From: CAZEMR01 sp964513465
GTDB taxonomy: Bacteria > Bacteroidota > Ignavibacteria > Kapaibacteriales > UBA2268
NCBI GenBank assembly: GCA_964513465.1
Contig: CAZEMR010000068.1
Span: 1 to 15,802 of the forward strand
Reading direction: 5' to 3'
DNA: 15,802 bases
Shown: piece by piece, positions 15,513 to 15,802 of the stretch
How the letters are laid out: every line of letters begins with the position of its first letter
Position numbering within the stretch: position 1 is the stretch's first letter
Program-made: the position numbers and the translations under genes
Notes under the pieces: model-generated
What the model saw: the letters and a program-made list of their open reading frames with translations, nothing else
The model's database searches: none
What the model was told of the DNA's origin: nothing

Positions 15513-15802
15513 ATGAAACAGCTCTCTGCGTTTTTGACCATTTTTGCTGCGTTGCTCGCAGCAGCCTGCTCCGGCCCGACGGAACCAGAGGATTCGCTTG
15601 TGCTCAAAATTGATTCGTTTCAACCGGATTCGGCCAATTATGGCTATGAGGTCACCGTTTCGGGCAGATTTTTCCTCAGGGATTCAATATTTGGCTTGAA
15701 AGTGGGCGATTATCCTGTTAAACTCACCTCAATAACAAATTATTCTCTTAAATTCCTGACCCCGATAATCCCTCGCGGCGAATATGAATTGCAGGTAAAA
15801 AA
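15513..15802 (+). CDS. Probable lipoprotein with TIG/IPT-like domain, N-terminal part
   Basis: The ATG at 15513 opens 96 codons with no stop before the window edge. The N-terminus is a lipoprotein-type signal: MKQLSAFLTIFAALLAAAC with the acylated Cys at residue 19. The -3 residue is Ala rather than the usual Leu, so the lipobox (LAAAC) is acceptable but not perfect. Residues after about 28 (VLKIDSFQPDSANYGYEVTV, then SGRFF, VGDYPVKLTSI and ITPI-like strands ending IPRGEYELQV) follow the IPT/TIG immunoglobulin-like pattern: S-x-P-x-x-G, T-V-x-G-x-x-F, V-G, I-P-x-G-x-Y-x-L-x-V. Such domains occur in surface and outer-membrane lipoproteins of Bacteroidota. It is divergent from the receiver-PPDK-N gene. 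The rest of the protein is not visible. Confidence 0.72.
   Translation, partial: MKQLSAFLTIFAALLAAACSGPTEPEDSLVLKIDSFQPDSANYGYEVTVSGRFFLRDSIFGLKVGDYPVKLTSITNYSLKFLTPIIPRGEYELQVK

Noticed and set aside
15407..15613. 68-codon plus-strand frame over the lipoprotein start
   Set aside because: It is in another frame from the lipoprotein gene and ends inside it; the ATG at 15513 gives a clear signal peptide with a Cys.
1..15802. CRISPR array, insertion sequence or prophage
   Set aside because: No regularly spaced direct repeats, transposase, integrase or phage structural motifs were seen on either strand.

Overview
The window looks like a chromosomal segment of a Gram-negative bacterium of the Bacteroidota/Chlorobiota-Ignavibacteriota (FCB) type. 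The Gram-negative call rests on waaA (Kdo transferase, a lipopolysaccharide core enzyme) and a probable lipoprotein. The FCB call is an inference from several things: weak or absent Shine-Dalgarno sites over A/T-rich leaders, heavy use of the Ile codon ATA inside otherwise G/C-balanced genes, and the gene families present (NamZ/DUF1343, an NAGPA-type phosphodiester glycosidase, response-regulator/PPDK-N fusions). No tRNA, rRNA, insertion sequence, phage gene or CRISPR array was seen.

Layout. Positions 1-1273 (minus) hold the N-terminal 424 codons of a heparinase II/III-like polysaccharide lyase, cut by the window edge. A divergent A/T-rich promoter region with a perfect palindrome follows. 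A plus-strand run comes next (1435-5096): a HicB-fold small protein overlapping a CPBP membrane protease, then a secreted TPR protein and an exported NamZ-type N-acetylmuramidase. NamZ meets, tail to tail with one base between stops, a minus-strand secreted phosphodiester glycosidase (5098-6420). An enoyl-CoA hydratase (6553-7335) is followed by a gap with two hairpins, a strong intrinsic terminator and a possible 36-codon minus-strand ORF. Then waaA (7621-8916) abuts, stop against stop, a minus-strand HDOD signalling protein (8917-9798).

The most interesting part is 8917-15259, a minus-strand block read in the order 15259 to 8917. The first gene encodes about 1000 aa with two receiver domains (the first degenerate, the second intact) fused to a PPDK-N/ATP-grasp domain. 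A second, 778-aa PPDK-N protein overlaps it by ATGA, and the HDOD protein follows. Both PPDK-N proteins keep the ATP-grasp residues. Both lack the phosphohistidine swivelling domain and the PEP/pyruvate TIM barrel of true PEP synthase or PPDK. Both end instead in a shared C-terminal region marked by GPGRWGS and G-S/T-HFF. This looks like a phosphorylation-controlled ATP-grasp enzyme pair of unknown substrate. A divergent lipoprotein gene with a TIG/IPT-like start (15513 to the window end) shares its upstream region, which contains a 10-bp-arm inverted repeat.

Functionally, much of the left half concerns the envelope (polysaccharide lyase, muramidase, phosphodiester glycosidase, Kdo transferase, membrane protease). 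The right half is a signal-transduction module.
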